Below, piece by piece: positions 1 to 9,638 of a DNA stretch of 64,000 bases. The DNA comes from Acetobacteraceae bacterium (GTDB taxonomy: Bacteria; Pseudomonadota; Alphaproteobacteria; Acetobacterales; Acetobacteraceae). The notes under the pieces were generated by a model. The model searched no databases. It worked only from the letters and a program-made list of their open reading frames with translations, and was not told the DNA's origin. Position 1 is the stretch's first letter. Every line of letters starts with the position of its first letter. Made by a program: the position numbers and the translations under genes. The DNA lies in assembly GCA_025452005.1 (NCBI GenBank), contig JANWJK010000045.1:1-64000 (forward strand). The letters run 5' to 3'.

Positions 1-1478
1 CCGCGGACGTCGCCACGGTGCTCGACACACGGCAGGTCGTCGAACGCGAGGTGCGGCTCGACCAGAGCGATGCGATCTTCCTGATGCGGCTCCGGCCGTA
101 CCGCACATTAGAGCAATCGGTCGCCGGCGCGGTGATCACCTTCGTGGATGTCACCGCCCGCAAACGATTGCAGGCCGCCGACGAAGCGACACTGCGAGCC
201 GCCAGTCGGACCCTGGAGCGCCGCGTGGCCGACGGGGCAGCGGAACTGCAAGCCGCCAACGTCCGGTTGACGCAGCAGATCGAACAGCGCCAGCGCGCCG
301 AGGACATGTTGCGTCAGTCGCAGAAGCTCGAGGCGGTCGGCAAGCTGACCGGCGGCATCGCGCACGACTTCAACAACCTGTTGGGCGTGATCATCGGCAA
401 TGTCGAGGCTCTGCTGACGACGCTGGAGGACGACCCTGATCGAGCTGAGCTGGGGCACGAGATCCTGAACAGCGCGCTGAGTGGCGCAGAACTGACCCGC
501 CGCCTGCTGGCATTCGCCCGCAAGCAGCCATTGCAGCCGCAGGTCATCGAGCTGAACGCGCTGCTGTCGAGCTATATTGCCTTGGTGACCCGCGCCATCG
601 GCGACGCGATCCGCGTCACGGCGCGGTTGGCGCCGGACATGTGGCTGACTCGCGCCGATCCGTCGCAGGTCGGCGATGCGCTGCTCAATCTGGCACTGAA
701 TGCGCGCGATGCGATGCCGCAGGGCGGCAACCTCACGATCGAGACCGCCAACACGCGTCTGGCTGCGCCGGATGCCGCACGGCATACCGAAATGACGGAG
801 GGCGACTATGTTGTTCTCGCGGTGACCGATACCGGCACCGGCATGCCACCCGACGTGATCGAGCGGGCGACTGAACCATTCTTCACCACCAAGCCGCCGG
901 CGGTCGCCTCAGGCCTTGGGCTCAGCATGATCTACGGCTTTGCCAGGCAGTCGGGCGGCCATCTCACGATCGACAGCGAAGTGGGCGTCGGCACCACGGT
1001 GCGGCTCTATCTGCCACGGGCGTTGGATGATGCCGTTGCGGTGCACGATGCAGGCGAAGCGGAGCATGCCGATCCGCGAGGCAGCGAAGCGATCCTGGTG
1101 ATCGACGATAACCTCATGTTGCGGGCGGCAACGCAACGTAACCTGGTCTCCCTCGGCTACCAGGTGACCACGGCGGAAAGCGGGCCGGCGGCGCTCGCCA
1201 TCCTGCGTGCCGGCATTGAATTCGATCTCCTGTTCACCGACGTCGTAATGCCTGAAGGCATGTCCGGCTACGATCTGGCCAAAGCGGCGCAGGATTTGCG
1301 ACCTGGACTGAAGGTGCTGTTGACCACCGGCTATGACGATCAGCCACCGACAGGCAGTGTTGGAATGCGTGGTGCGCAACGTCTGCTTTACAAGCCGTAT
1401 CGGCGAGCAAGCCTTGCCAGAGCGGTCCGGGCGGTATTGGACGGCGAGCGAGGGACCGGCCTTGGGACAGACAACTGA
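1..1478 (+). CDS. Hybrid sensor histidine kinase with C-terminal receiver domain (5' end probably outside window)
   Basis: PAS-like start, coiled coil, H-box 'GKLTGGIAHDFNNLLG', N/G boxes 'NLALNARDAMP', 'GTGTGMPPDV', receiver 'AILVIDDNLMLR...LLFTDVVMPEGMSG'. Frame is open upstream of the listed ATG at 18. Confidence 0.9.
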   Translation, partial: ADVATVLDTRQVVEREVRLDQSDAIFLMRLRPYRTLEQSVAGAVITFVDVTARKRLQAADEATLRAASRTLERRVADGAAELQAANVRLTQQIEQRQRAEDMLRQSQKLEAVGKLTGGIAHDFNNLLGVIIGNVEALLTTLEDDPDRAELGHEILNSALSGAELTRRLLAFARKQPLQPQVIELNALLSSYIALVTRAIGDAIRVTARLAPDMWLTRADPSQVGDALLNLALNARDAMPQGGNLTIETANTRLAAPDAARHTEMTEGDYVVLAVTDTGTGMPPDVIERATEPFFTTKPPAVASGLGLSMIYGFARQSGGHLTIDSEVGVGTTVRLYLPRALDDAVAVHDAGEAEHADPRGSEAILVIDDNLMLRAATQRNLVSLGYQVTTAESGPAALAILRAGIEFDLLFTDVVMPEGMSGYDLAKAAQDLRPGLKVLLTTGYDDQPPTGSVGMRGAQRLLYKPYRRASLARAVRAVLDGERGTGLGTDN

Positions 1479-2205
1479 TCGCACCCCAGTACTCTGGGCG
1501 GACCTGCGGCGCTTCACGCCGGCGCGCGTGGCGCTGGGCCGCGCCGGCAACGGCCTGCCGACCGCGGCGCATCTCGAGTTCCAGGCCGCACATGCGGCGG
1601 CGCGTGACGCGGTGCATGCCGTGCTTGACGTCTCCGCGTTGCGGGCGGACCTCGACGCGGCCGGATTGGCGAGCATCGCAGTACACAGCAAGGCGCCGGA
1701 TCGACGCACCTATCTGCTGCGGCCCGACCTCGGCCGGCGTCTGCGCGACCGCGGCGCGGTTCCGTCTTGGCCGGGTGCCATGCTGTTCGTGGTGTGCGAC
1801 GGGCTCTCGGCGACCGCGGTGCAGCGTCACGCCGTGGGTCTGCTCCGGCACTTGGTACCCCGCCTGCCCGGGGCAGTGCCGCCCATCGTCGTCGCCGAAC
1901 AGGGCCGCGTCGCCCTCGGCGACGATATAGGCGAGGCGATGGGGGCAGAGGCGGTCGCGGTGCTGATCGGCGAGCGCCCGGGCCTCTCGGCTGCCGACAG
2001 CCTCGGTGTCTACCTCACCTGGCGGCCTCGCCGAGGACGCACTAATGCCGAACGCAACTGCATCTCGAATATCCGTTCCGACGGGCTGCCACCCGAGGCG
2101 GCCGGCGACAAGCTGCTGTGGCTGATCGCGGCGATGCGACGCCTGCGCCTCACCGGCATCGGGTTGAAGGACGAGCAGCCGGATGCATTGCCGGCCCCGG
2201 ATTGA
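1462..2205 (+). CDS. eutC: Ethanolamine ammonia-lyase small subunit
   Basis: 'FTPARVALGRAGNGLPTAAHLEFQAAHAAARDAVHAVLD' and 'RNCISNIRSDGLPPEAAGDKLLWLIAAMRR' are EutC-typical; TTG start proposed, overlapping the upstream kinase. Confidence 0.85.
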   Translation: MGQTTDRTPVLWADLRRFTPARVALGRAGNGLPTAAHLEFQAAHAAARDAVHAVLDVSALRADLDAAGLASIAVHSKAPDRRTYLLRPDLGRRLRDRGAVPSWPGAMLFVVCDGLSATAVQRHAVGLLRHLVPRLPGAVPPIVVAEQGRVALGDDIGEAMGAEAVAVLIGERPGLSAADSLGVYLTWRPRRGRTNAERNCISNIRSDGLPPEAAGDKLLWLIAAMRRLRLTGIGLKDEQPDALPAPD

Positions 2206-2260
2206 CGGATCGCATCGCGACACGAGATGGTTGGGGACAAAAGAGGTTCGGGAGGACATC

Positions 2261-2701
2261 ATGCCGTCAGCAGCCATGCGTGGCTTTCTCGGCTTTATCG
2301 CCGGAGCGATAGCAGTGCTCACCTTTCGTCAGGGAATGATCGAGCTGCTGCACACCCTTGGCTTCGTGTCGTTCACGCCCTATCGCACCAATCCGGTAGC
2401 GCCGTTCGGCGTGCCGGCAATCGTCAGCAACTGCTTCTGGGGCGGATTGTGGGGTGTGGCGTTCGGACTGCTCATGCCGCGGTTCACCTGGCCGATGTGG
2501 CTGTGCGGGCTGATCCTCGGCCTGATAGCGGTCCTGACCGGCTGGTTCATCGTCGCGCCGCTGAAGCACCTTCCGCTCGCCGGTGGCTGGGTGCCGGCGA
2601 ACATGTTGCGGTCGGTGTTGATCAACGGATGCTTCGGTCTCGGCGTCGGGCTGATCCTGCCGTTGCTGATGCCGCGGTCACTGGTGCGAGCGCACACCTG
2701 A
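2261..2701 (+). CDS. Small multi-pass membrane protein, unknown function
   Basis: ORF with several hydrophobic segments; ATG preceded by 'ggagga'. Confidence 0.7.
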   Translation: MPSAAMRGFLGFIAGAIAVLTFRQGMIELLHTLGFVSFTPYRTNPVAPFGVPAIVSNCFWGGLWGVAFGLLMPRFTWPMWLCGLILGLIAVLTGWFIVAPLKHLPLAGGWVPANMLRSVLINGCFGLGVGLILPLLMPRSLVRAHT

Positions 2702-2732
2702 CAGGCACAGTCTTTCCGAGTGAACGTTGGAC

Positions 2733-2819
2733 CTGTCATTGCGAGGAGCGAAGCGACGAAGCAATCTCCATCACGGTGCGCACGGTCATAGGGATTGCTT
2801 CGCTCCGCTAACAATGACA
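2733..2819. repeat. Dispersed palindromic element (family A), ORF-less copy
   Basis: Left arm ctgtcattgcgaggagcgaagcgacgaagcaatctccatc; right arm gggattgcttcgctccgctaacaatgaca. Confidence 0.9.
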
Positions 2820-2837
2820 ACAAAACCGAACCCTCGT

Positions 2838-4040
2838 TCAGCGCTCCCATCGCCCCATCGGCTGCGGCGGATGCGCCTTTATGACAGCCTCGTTCACCTC
2901 CACACCCCACCCGGCACCCGTGGGCAACAACAGCTCTCCGGCCTCGATGATCGGAACAGGTGAGACGAGATCGTCCTTCCAGGGCACATCCTCGATATCG
3001 ATCTCCATCACCCGGAAGTTCGGGATCGCGGCGCACATATGCGCGCTCATCAACGAGCCTAGATGACCGTTGAAGTTGTGCGGCGCCACGTTCACTTCGT
3101 AGGCGTCCGCCATTGCCGCGATCTTCATCGACTCCAGGATGCCGTTCCACGCCACGTCGATGATGGCGACATCGACCGACTGCTGTTCGAAGAACGGCCG
3201 GAACTGCCGCCGCCCGTGCAGCGACTCCAGCGACGCGACCCGCGTGCGCGCCGAGCGGCGGATCGTCGCCAGAGCGGCCGGGTCGTAGCTGTCGATCTCC
3301 AGCCAAACCAGGTCGAACGGCTCCAGCGCCTGCGCCAGCCGGATATATCCCTCAGTCTTGAAGTTGAAATTCAGATCGAGGTGCAATCCGACGCTCGGCC
3401 CCGCACCGTTGCGGAACGCGGTCATCTGCGCCACCAGCCCGTCGACCAGGTCACGGCTGATGTTCAGCTCCGGCCAGCCGGGCCCGTTGAAGCCGGGCAT
3501 GTGCACATAAGGCTCGGGCCCGTCGAAGCGGAAGATGTTGGTCTTCAGCCCCTTGAAGCCGCGTCGCGCCACCTCGGCGCCGGCACGCTCCACGTCATCC
3601 AGCGAGCGGATCGGATCGAATCCGGTCCACTCCTTGATGCGGCTGGCGTGGCTGATGCGCCAGGTGCCGCAATGCGACCAGTAGAGCTGCAAGCGGTCTC
3701 GCACCGGCCCGCCCAGCATCTCGTAAACCGGGATGCCAAGAGCCTTCGCCTTCAGATCGACCAGAGCGTTCTCTATCGCGGCGATCGCCTGCTGCGCTAT
3801 GCCGCCGACCGACTGGCGCGTCACGCCGTGCAGATAGGCGGTGATCTTCTCCACCGGTCGCGGATCCCAGCCGACCAGCCGCGCAGCGAGCTTGCGGATC
3901 ACGCCGGAGAGACCCTCGGACCCATACGACTCCATGAACTCGGACCAGCCCGTCACGCCCTCGTCTGTGCTGATCTTCAGGAACGAGAAGTCGCGCCATC
4001 CCGCGTTGCAGTGCAGATCCTCGATCCTGGTGATGCGCAT
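2838..4040 (-). CDS. Mandelate racemase/muconate lactonizing enzyme (enolase superfamily) protein
   Basis: 'MRITRIEDLHCNAGWRDFSFLKISTDEGVTGWSE', 'ALVDLKAKALGIPVYEMLGG', 'HLDLNFNFKTEGYIRLAQAL', 'APHNFNGHLGSLMSAHMCA'. Confidence 0.9.
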   Translation of the reverse strand: MRITRIEDLHCNAGWRDFSFLKISTDEGVTGWSEFMESYGSEGLSGVIRKLAARLVGWDPRPVEKITAYLHGVTRQSVGGIAQQAIAAIENALVDLKAKALGIPVYEMLGGPVRDRLQLYWSHCGTWRISHASRIKEWTGFDPIRSLDDVERAGAEVARRGFKGLKTNIFRFDGPEPYVHMPGFNGPGWPELNISRDLVDGLVAQMTAFRNGAGPSVGLHLDLNFNFKTEGYIRLAQALEPFDLVWLEIDSYDPAALATIRRSARTRVASLESLHGRRQFRPFFEQQSVDVAIIDVAWNGILESMKIAAMADAYEVNVAPHNFNGHLGSLMSAHMCAAIPNFRVMEIDIEDVPWKDDLVSPVPIIEAGELLLPTGAGWGVEVNEAVIKAHPPQPMGRWER

Positions 4041-4069
4041 GCTCACTCCCTCCCGCGGTCGGGCGAATG

Positions 4070-4729
4070 CTATGCCCGCGACAGGAGCACCGGAAGCCTG
4101 TGCATGCCATCCGCTATCGCATCGGCACCGGCGGCGCGCAGCCGCTCGGCATGGCCGGGCCGGCAGTGCCCGCCCGCGGTGAAGCCGATCACGCGCATGC
4201 CCGCCGCGACCGCGGCCTGGACGCCAGGGACACTGTCCTCGATCACCACGCATACCGGCGGCGCCGCCTGCATCGAGGCGGCGGCGAACAGGAACAGGTC
4301 CGGCGCCGGCTTGCCACGTGCCACCTGCGTCGCGCTGAACACGTGCGGCGCGAACCAGGGCAGCAGGCCGGTCAGCGACAGCGACTGGCGCAGCCGCTCC
4401 GGCGCGCTGCTCGACGCGACACAGCGACGGTACGGCAACGACCGCAGCGCCGCCTCGACGCCCGGCATCGGCGCAAGCTCGGCCTTGAACGCGGCCGCCA
4501 CGCGCAGCCGCAGCGTTTCGGCGAAGTCGGCCGGCAGCACTCGGTCCAGCCGTCGCGCGATGTCTGCGCACATCGCCGCCGCACTGATACCGAGATAGCG
4601 GTCCATGATTTCTTCGGCCGGCATGACGATGCCGATCTCGGCGAGGCAGGCGGAATCCGCCCGGCAGGCGATCGCCTCGCTGTCGATCAGCATACCGTCG
4701 CAATCGAAGATGATCAGCTCGGGTGGCAT
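4070..4729 (-). CDS. HAD-superfamily hydrolase (beta-phosphoglucomutase-like)
   Basis: 'LIIFDCDGMLIDSE', 'SSSAPERL', 'KPAPDLFLFAA', 'VIEDSVPGVQAA'. Confidence 0.9.
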   Translation of the reverse strand: MPPELIIFDCDGMLIDSEAIACRADSACLAEIGIVMPAEEIMDRYLGISAAAMCADIARRLDRVLPADFAETLRLRVAAAFKAELAPMPGVEAALRSLPYRRCVASSSAPERLRQSLSLTGLLPWFAPHVFSATQVARGKPAPDLFLFAAASMQAAPPVCVVIEDSVPGVQAAVAAGMRVIGFTAGGHCRPGHAERLRAAGADAIADGMHRLPVLLSRA

Positions 4730-4803
4730 CACGGCATATATCCATCGACTCGGCGTTTCCGCTATAGGGGCGCGGTCCACATCAGCTCACGGATTCGCCG
4801 ATC

Positions 4804-5586
4804 ATGCGCCCCCTCCAACGACTGGTATTGGTTGCGTCCCTGCTGGTGCTGTGCAGCGCCGCACCGCCACCGCCGCACAACGTACTCGCGGCCACGCCGA
4901 TCTCTCGCATGGACCTGAGCTGGTGGCGCGCCCGCCACGAGGCCAAACTCGAGGAACTGCAAAGCCGCCGGGTCGATCTGATCTTCCTGGGCGATTCTAT
5001 CACCCAGGACTACGAGGTGACAGGCCCACCCGATTGGCGCGACTTCGAGCCGGTCTGGCAACACTTCTACGGCGGGCGCAATGCGGTCAACCTGGGTTTC
5101 AACGGCGACGCGACCTCGCATCTGCTGTGGCGCATCGAGAACGGCGAAGTAGCCGGCATCGCGCCGAAGGTCGCGGTGATCCTGATCGGCGCCAACAATC
5201 TGGGCCGGCTGCATTGGGCGCCGGAGGATACGGTCCAGGGCATCGACGCCATCGTTGCGCAACTGCGCCGCCGCCTGCCGCAGACCAAGCTGCTGCTGCT
5301 GGGCGTGCTGCCGTCGGAACGTTCAGCCTGGGCCACGCAGACAACGCTCACCATCAACCGGGCGCTGGCAGCGCGCTACCGCCGCGGCGATGTCGCCTAT
5401 CTCGATGTCGGTCAGGTGTTCATGCGCAACGGCAAGCTGAACCGCGACCTGTTCTTCGACCCGATGCTGACGCCGCCCGCCGCACCGCTGCATCCCAACG
5501 CGGAAGGCCAGGCGCTGATGGCCCAGGCGATCGAGCCGACGCTTGCCGCGCTGCTCGGCGACAAGGCGCACATCGCGGCCCGGTAG
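4804..5586 (+). CDS. Secreted SGNH/GDSL-type hydrolase
   Basis: N-terminal signal-like segment; 'IFLGDSITQDY', 'NLGFNGDATSHLLWR', 'LIGANNLG', 'PLHPNAEGQALMA'. Confidence 0.85.
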   Translation: MRPLQRLVLVASLLVLCSAAPPPPHNVLAATPISRMDLSWWRARHEAKLEELQSRRVDLIFLGDSITQDYEVTGPPDWRDFEPVWQHFYGGRNAVNLGFNGDATSHLLWRIENGEVAGIAPKVAVILIGANNLGRLHWAPEDTVQGIDAIVAQLRRRLPQTKLLLLGVLPSERSAWATQTTLTINRALAARYRRGDVAYLDVGQVFMRNGKLNRDLFFDPMLTPPAAPLHPNAEGQALMAQAIEPTLAALLGDKAHIAAR

Positions 5587-5607
5587 GCGATACCGCAGGG
5601 TCAGCGT

Positions 5608-6090
5608 CTACCCCAACGCCTCCGCCAGCAGTTCCATCGCTCGCTTCGAGAACGCCCGCATGTTGGCCACGCGATCCGCGCTGCCGGTCTCCAGCGTGAT
5701 GGCACGCGAGAAATTCGGCCCTTCGAGGCCGATGCAGGTGTGCCCCGCCGCGTCGCCATAGCGATTGCCGGTCGGACCCGTGGCTCCGGTTTCGCTCAAG
5801 CCCCAGGTGGAACCGAGCCGGCCGCGCACTGTCGTCGCCAGCAGCGTCGCATACGGCTCGGACGAGGCGCGCATGCCGTTCGGCAGCGGGTTCGGGATCT
5901 CGAGGAATCCCGACCGGGCGTACTGCGTGTAGATCACGCTGCCGCCGCGAAAGTACGCCGACGCGCCAGCCACCGACAGCAGCGCCGCCGAGATCAGCCC
6001 GCCGGTCGATGATTCCGCGATCGCGATGGTATCGCCGCGCGCCTTCAGCCGCGCGCCCAGCTTCTCCGCCAATGGCAGCAGGTCCTGCAT
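5608..6090 (-). CDS. CinA-family protein (nicotinamide-nucleotide amidase)
   Basis: 'IAIAESSTGGLISAALLSVAGASAYFRGGSVIYT', 'GLSETGATGPTGNRYGDAAGHTCIGL'. Confidence 0.85.
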   Translation of the reverse strand: MQDLLPLAEKLGARLKARGDTIAIAESSTGGLISAALLSVAGASAYFRGGSVIYTQYARSGFLEIPNPLPNGMRASSEPYATLLATTVRGRLGSTWGLSETGATGPTGNRYGDAAGHTCIGLEGPNFSRAITLETGSADRVANMRAFSKRAMELLAEALG

Positions 6091-7086
6091 CTAACGTCCT
6101 CCCTTCTCCAGGATTGCCTCGATCACGCGCTGGGTCGCCAGCGCCTCCTCACCGGGAACCGCCGGATCGCGGCCCTGTTCGATCGCGTCGAGGAAGTCGC
6201 TCAGCACCGCGCGGTGTGCCTCATGCGAGAAGCTCATCACGCTGGCGCCGCTGCCGGACCCAGCGTTATCCGCCAGCACCTCCTCGCGTCCATCGACGAA
6301 CGCGAGGCGCAGGCTGCCGCCTTCCAGCCGCGCGGTGCCCTTCGAGCCGATGATGTGCAGCCATTCCGGATTGCCCGGCCAGGCGGCGACCGTGGCGACG
6401 ATGGTGCCGGGCGCACCGTTGCCGAGTCGCACCAGCGCGGACGCGTAATCCTCGGTCTCCATCCGGTGCAGCGCCGTGGTACGCACCTGCGCCGCCTCGA
6501 CGCGTTCGATGCCGACCAGCCAGCGGAACAAATCGAGCGTGTGGATTGCCTGGGTGATCAGCACCCCGCCACCGTCGCGCGCCTTCAGGCCGCGGCCCGG
6601 CTCGTCGTAATAGGATTGCGGTCGCCACCACGGCACCGTCATCGTCGCGGCCTGGATCTCGCCGAGGCCGCCATCTCGCAGCACCTGGTGCAGCCGCAAG
6701 CTGCCGGGACGGAAGCGATGCTGCAGGCAGATGCCGAGACGGCGATGCGCGCGGCGTCCTGCCGCAATCAGTTGCTCGCCGCGCTCGATCGACACCTCGA
6801 GCGGCTTCTCGCACAGCACGTGCCTGCCGGCGGCGAACGCCGCTTCCGCGATGGGCAGGTGCGCGTTCGCCGGCGTCAGCACCATGACCGCATCGACCGC
6901 TGGATCGGCGATGGCGCGTCCGACATCGGTGGTGGTGGGAAAGCCGTAACGGTCGGCGACGTCCTTCAACCGCGCCTCGCTGCTCGCCGCGGCCCATACC
7001 ACGCGCACGCGGTCGGCGAGATCGACCAGGCCGCGCGCGTGCGGCTGCAACGCGTTGCCGAGCCCGATGACGGCGATACCGATCAC
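6091..7086 (-). CDS. Gfo/Idh/MocA-family oxidoreductase
   Basis: 'IGIAVIGLGNALQPHARGL', 'VLTPANAHLPIAEAAFAAGRHVLCEKPL'; GTG start overlaps the upstream stop. Confidence 0.85.
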   Translation of the reverse strand: MIGIAVIGLGNALQPHARGLVDLADRVRVVWAAASSEARLKDVADRYGFPTTTDVGRAIADPAVDAVMVLTPANAHLPIAEAAFAAGRHVLCEKPLEVSIERGEQLIAAGRRAHRRLGICLQHRFRPGSLRLHQVLRDGGLGEIQAATMTVPWWRPQSYYDEPGRGLKARDGGGVLITQAIHTLDLFRWLVGIERVEAAQVRTTALHRMETEDYASALVRLGNGAPGTIVATVAAWPGNPEWLHIIGSKGTARLEGGSLRLAFVDGREEVLADNAGSGSGASVMSFSHEAHRAVLSDFLDAIEQGRDPAVPGEEALATQRVIEAILEKGGR

Positions 7087-8093
7087 GCGCGCTTCGCCGT
7101 ATAGCGGATCGCCTGACGCTGCGCCTGCAACGCCAGTCGGCACACGTTGAAGGTCTGAAGCTGCGGCATCGCCGTCTCGGTGCGGTGCGCGATGTCGTGC
7201 AGGAAGTTCCGGTAGTAGGTCACCGGCAACCCACTGCAATCGACGTAGCGCGTCGCGGTCCTGTTGGCGACGAACATGTGGTCGGTGCCCTCGCGCCCCT
7301 CGATGTCGAGGTTCTTGCGCAGCTCCAGCGTGCCTTCGGTGCCGACGATGAAGAACCGGCCGTCGCCCCAGGTCGGCAGGCCGTCGGGTGTGAACCAGTC
7401 GAGCCGGATGTAGCCACGCACCGACGGTGTGGCCAGAACGAGTTCGGCGAAATCCTCGAACCCCGGCGGCTCGGTGCCGAACGCTCCGACGCTGCACGAC
7501 ACGATCTCGGCATCGTCGGCTCCGGCGAAGGCGAGGAACTGGTCGATCGAATGCACGCCAATGTCGTTGATGATGCCGCCATAGGCGGGCGTGTCGAAGA
7601 ACCACGACGGCCGCAGCGCGCGATTGAGCCGATGCGGGCCGAGCGATGTGGTGTGCACCAGGCGCCCAAGCTCGCCGGAGCGCACGATGCGCAGCGCCTC
7701 CTGCACTGCGGGCGAGGCGAGCCGCCCGAGGCAGACCGACCAGATACGCCCTGTCTCCTGCACCGCGCGCTGGACGGCGGCGAGTTGATCCAGGGTGGTG
7801 ATGCCGGGCTTGTCCACCATCACGTCCTTGCCGCGCTGCATGGCGGCGATCGCCAGATCGGCGCGATCGCTAGGGCGCGCGGCGATCACCACGAAGTCGA
7901 TCGAAGGGTCTTCCAGGAGCCGCTTCGTCTCGGACTCGGGCACGTGCGGGAAGCGCTTGCGGAAGCCGGCGAGCACACGCGGATCGGTGGTATCGGGGTT
8001 GTAGCCGACGCAATCGGCGCCTACATCGAGCAGGTCCTGCGTCAGATCGTAGATATGGCGATGGTCCAGCCCGATCGCGGCGAAGCGCGGCAT
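7083..8093 (-). CDS. Gfo/Idh/MocA-family oxidoreductase
   Basis: 'MPRFAAIGLDHRHIYDL', 'DLAIAAMQRGKDVMVDKPGITTLDQL', 'YGGIINDIGVHSIDQFL'. Confidence 0.85.
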   Translation of the reverse strand: MPRFAAIGLDHRHIYDLTQDLLDVGADCVGYNPDTTDPRVLAGFRKRFPHVPESETKRLLEDPSIDFVVIAARPSDRADLAIAAMQRGKDVMVDKPGITTLDQLAAVQRAVQETGRIWSVCLGRLASPAVQEALRIVRSGELGRLVHTTSLGPHRLNRALRPSWFFDTPAYGGIINDIGVHSIDQFLAFAGADDAEIVSCSVGAFGTEPPGFEDFAELVLATPSVRGYIRLDWFTPDGLPTWGDGRFFIVGTEGTLELRKNLDIEGREGTDHMFVANRTATRYVDCSGLPVTYYRNFLHDIAHRTETAMPQLQTFNVCRLALQAQRQAIRYTAKRA

Positions 8094-8196
8094 GTTCGTC
8101 CCTCCCCGAGGCCGGCGCACGCTCGCACCATCTTCCCCGCCCCGCAACCAAGGTCCACAATGCGGACAGCCGAGAGCACACGAGGGGAGAGACACC

Positions 8197-8943
8197 ATGG
8201 CAGACCGTTTCGCCGTCATCACAGGCGCGGGCACCGGCATCGGACGCGCTTCGGCGCTCGCGTTGATGAACGACGGCTGGTCGGTGGCACTGGCCGGACG
8301 GCGCAAGGAGATGCTGGAAGAGACCGCCGGCATGAAGACCGGTGGCCGTGCGCTGGTGGTGCAGACCGACGTGACGGATCCTGCCCAGGTGGACAACCTG
8401 TTCGCGCAGATCAGGTCGAACTTCGGCCGCATCGATATGCTGTTCAACAACGCCGGCGGCGGCACGCCGACCACGAATTTCGGTGACTTCACCTACGAGA
8501 TGTGGAGCCGCGTCGTGCAGGTGAACCTGAACGCGATGTTCCTCTGCTCCAACGCCGCATTCCGTATGATGCGCGACCAGTCGCCGCGTGGCGGACGCAT
8601 CATCAACAACGGCTCGATCTCGGCGCATGTGCCTCGGGTCGGATCATGCGCCTATACGTCGACCAAGCATGCGGTGACCGGCCTGACCAAGTCGATCGCG
8701 CTCGACGGCCGGCAGTTCGATATCTGCTCGTGCCAGATCGACATCGGCAATGCGGCGACGCCGATGACGGCACGCTCGACCGCGGGGCAGATGCAGCCGC
8801 ACGGGCAGATGATGCAGGAGCCGCGCATGGACGTGAACCATGTCGGCCAGCAGGTACTGTTCATGTCGAACCTGCCGCTGGAATCGAATGTGCAGTTCGT
8901 CACCATCATGGCGACGAAGATGCCATTCATCGGGAGGGGGTAA
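8197..8943 (+). CDS. Short-chain dehydrogenase/reductase
   Basis: 'AVITGAGTGIGRASALAL', 'LFNNAGG', 'GSISAHVPRVGSCAYTSTKHAVTGLTKS'. Confidence 0.9.
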   Translation: MADRFAVITGAGTGIGRASALALMNDGWSVALAGRRKEMLEETAGMKTGGRALVVQTDVTDPAQVDNLFAQIRSNFGRIDMLFNNAGGGTPTTNFGDFTYEMWSRVVQVNLNAMFLCSNAAFRMMRDQSPRGGRIINNGSISAHVPRVGSCAYTSTKHAVTGLTKSIALDGRQFDICSCQIDIGNAATPMTARSTAGQMQPHGQMMQEPRMDVNHVGQQVLFMSNLPLESNVQFVTIMATKMPFIGRG

Positions 8944-8993
8944 GGTGATGCGGCGACGAGGCGAGTGGTCCTCGTCCGCCGCAGGGACGCGAA

Positions 8994-9401
8994 TCAGCTC
9001 TTCGTCAGGCGATAGCTGCGCGCGCACGCTTTGCCTTCTGCTTGCGCTTCCAGAACGTTGCCCGAGATGCGACCGGAGGCCTTCACCTGCGCCTGACGTG
9101 GTCCAACGAAATATGTCTGGCTCCCACTGAACGACCCATCGGGCTGGACCTGGATGTTGACCCCCACATGATGAGCAGCGTCATAAACGATGCTGAACTG
9201 CCCATTCACGACTGTGTAGCTCACCGGGAGGGCTTTGCCGCAAATCGACTCATCGCCGCGCGTGACCGTGGAATCCCCACGGTAAACGCCGTCAAACCCC
9301 GTACTTGCCGCGACTGCGATGCCTGTCAGCGGCGCACAGGCAAAGCCGACAGCGACAATTGTTTGCCGCATTGCACGGGCACTGGACCATAATGTGACCA
9401 C
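8994..9401 (-). CDS. Small secreted protein, unknown function
   Basis: Signal-like N-terminus; 'FDGVYRGDSTVTRG...VVNGQFSIVYD...DGSFSGSQTYFV...ASGRISGNVLEAQAEGKACARSY'. Confidence 0.6.
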   Translation of the reverse strand: MVTLWSSARAMRQTIVAVGFACAPLTGIAVAASTGFDGVYRGDSTVTRGDESICGKALPVSYTVVNGQFSIVYDAAHHVGVNIQVQPDGSFSGSQTYFVGPRQAQVKASGRISGNVLEAQAEGKACARSYRLTKS

Positions 9402-9528
9402 CGCCAGATCCTTCCCAAATTCATAGTGCTACCCCATTAAGTGCATGTTGGATTCGGAATTGCAAGTATTCCGACAGCCATGTTGTCACTGGCATTCCGG
9501 GGTGGGTGAAGGCAAATAGTTCGGGTTC

Positions 9529-9616
9529 CTGTCATTGCGAGGAGCGGAGCGACGCGGCAATCCCCATCGCAGTGCGCCACGCGATGGAGATTGCTTCGCT
9601 TCGCTCGCAATGACAG
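9529..9616. repeat. Dispersed palindromic element (family A), ORF-less copy
   Basis: ctgtcattgcgaggagcggagcgacgcggcaatccccatcg...gcgatggagattgcttcgcttcgctcgcaatgacag. Confidence 0.9.
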
Positions 9617-9638
9617 GAAAAATCCGGTCCTCACGCGT

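Noticed and set aside
2733-2819. Family A palindrome as an ordinary Rho-independent terminator
   Set aside because: Arms are far longer than needed, lack a U-tract and recur with the same sequence at five loci, including flanking the GIY-YIG gene.
3063-4598. 511-aa plus-strand ORF
   Set aside because: Shadow of the enolase-superfamily and HAD genes on the minus strand; low-complexity R/H/A-rich translation, common in GC-rich DNA.
7185-8486. 433-aa plus-strand ORF
   Set aside because: Antisense to a clear Gfo/Idh/MocA gene and out of frame with the SDR gene; no family motifs.
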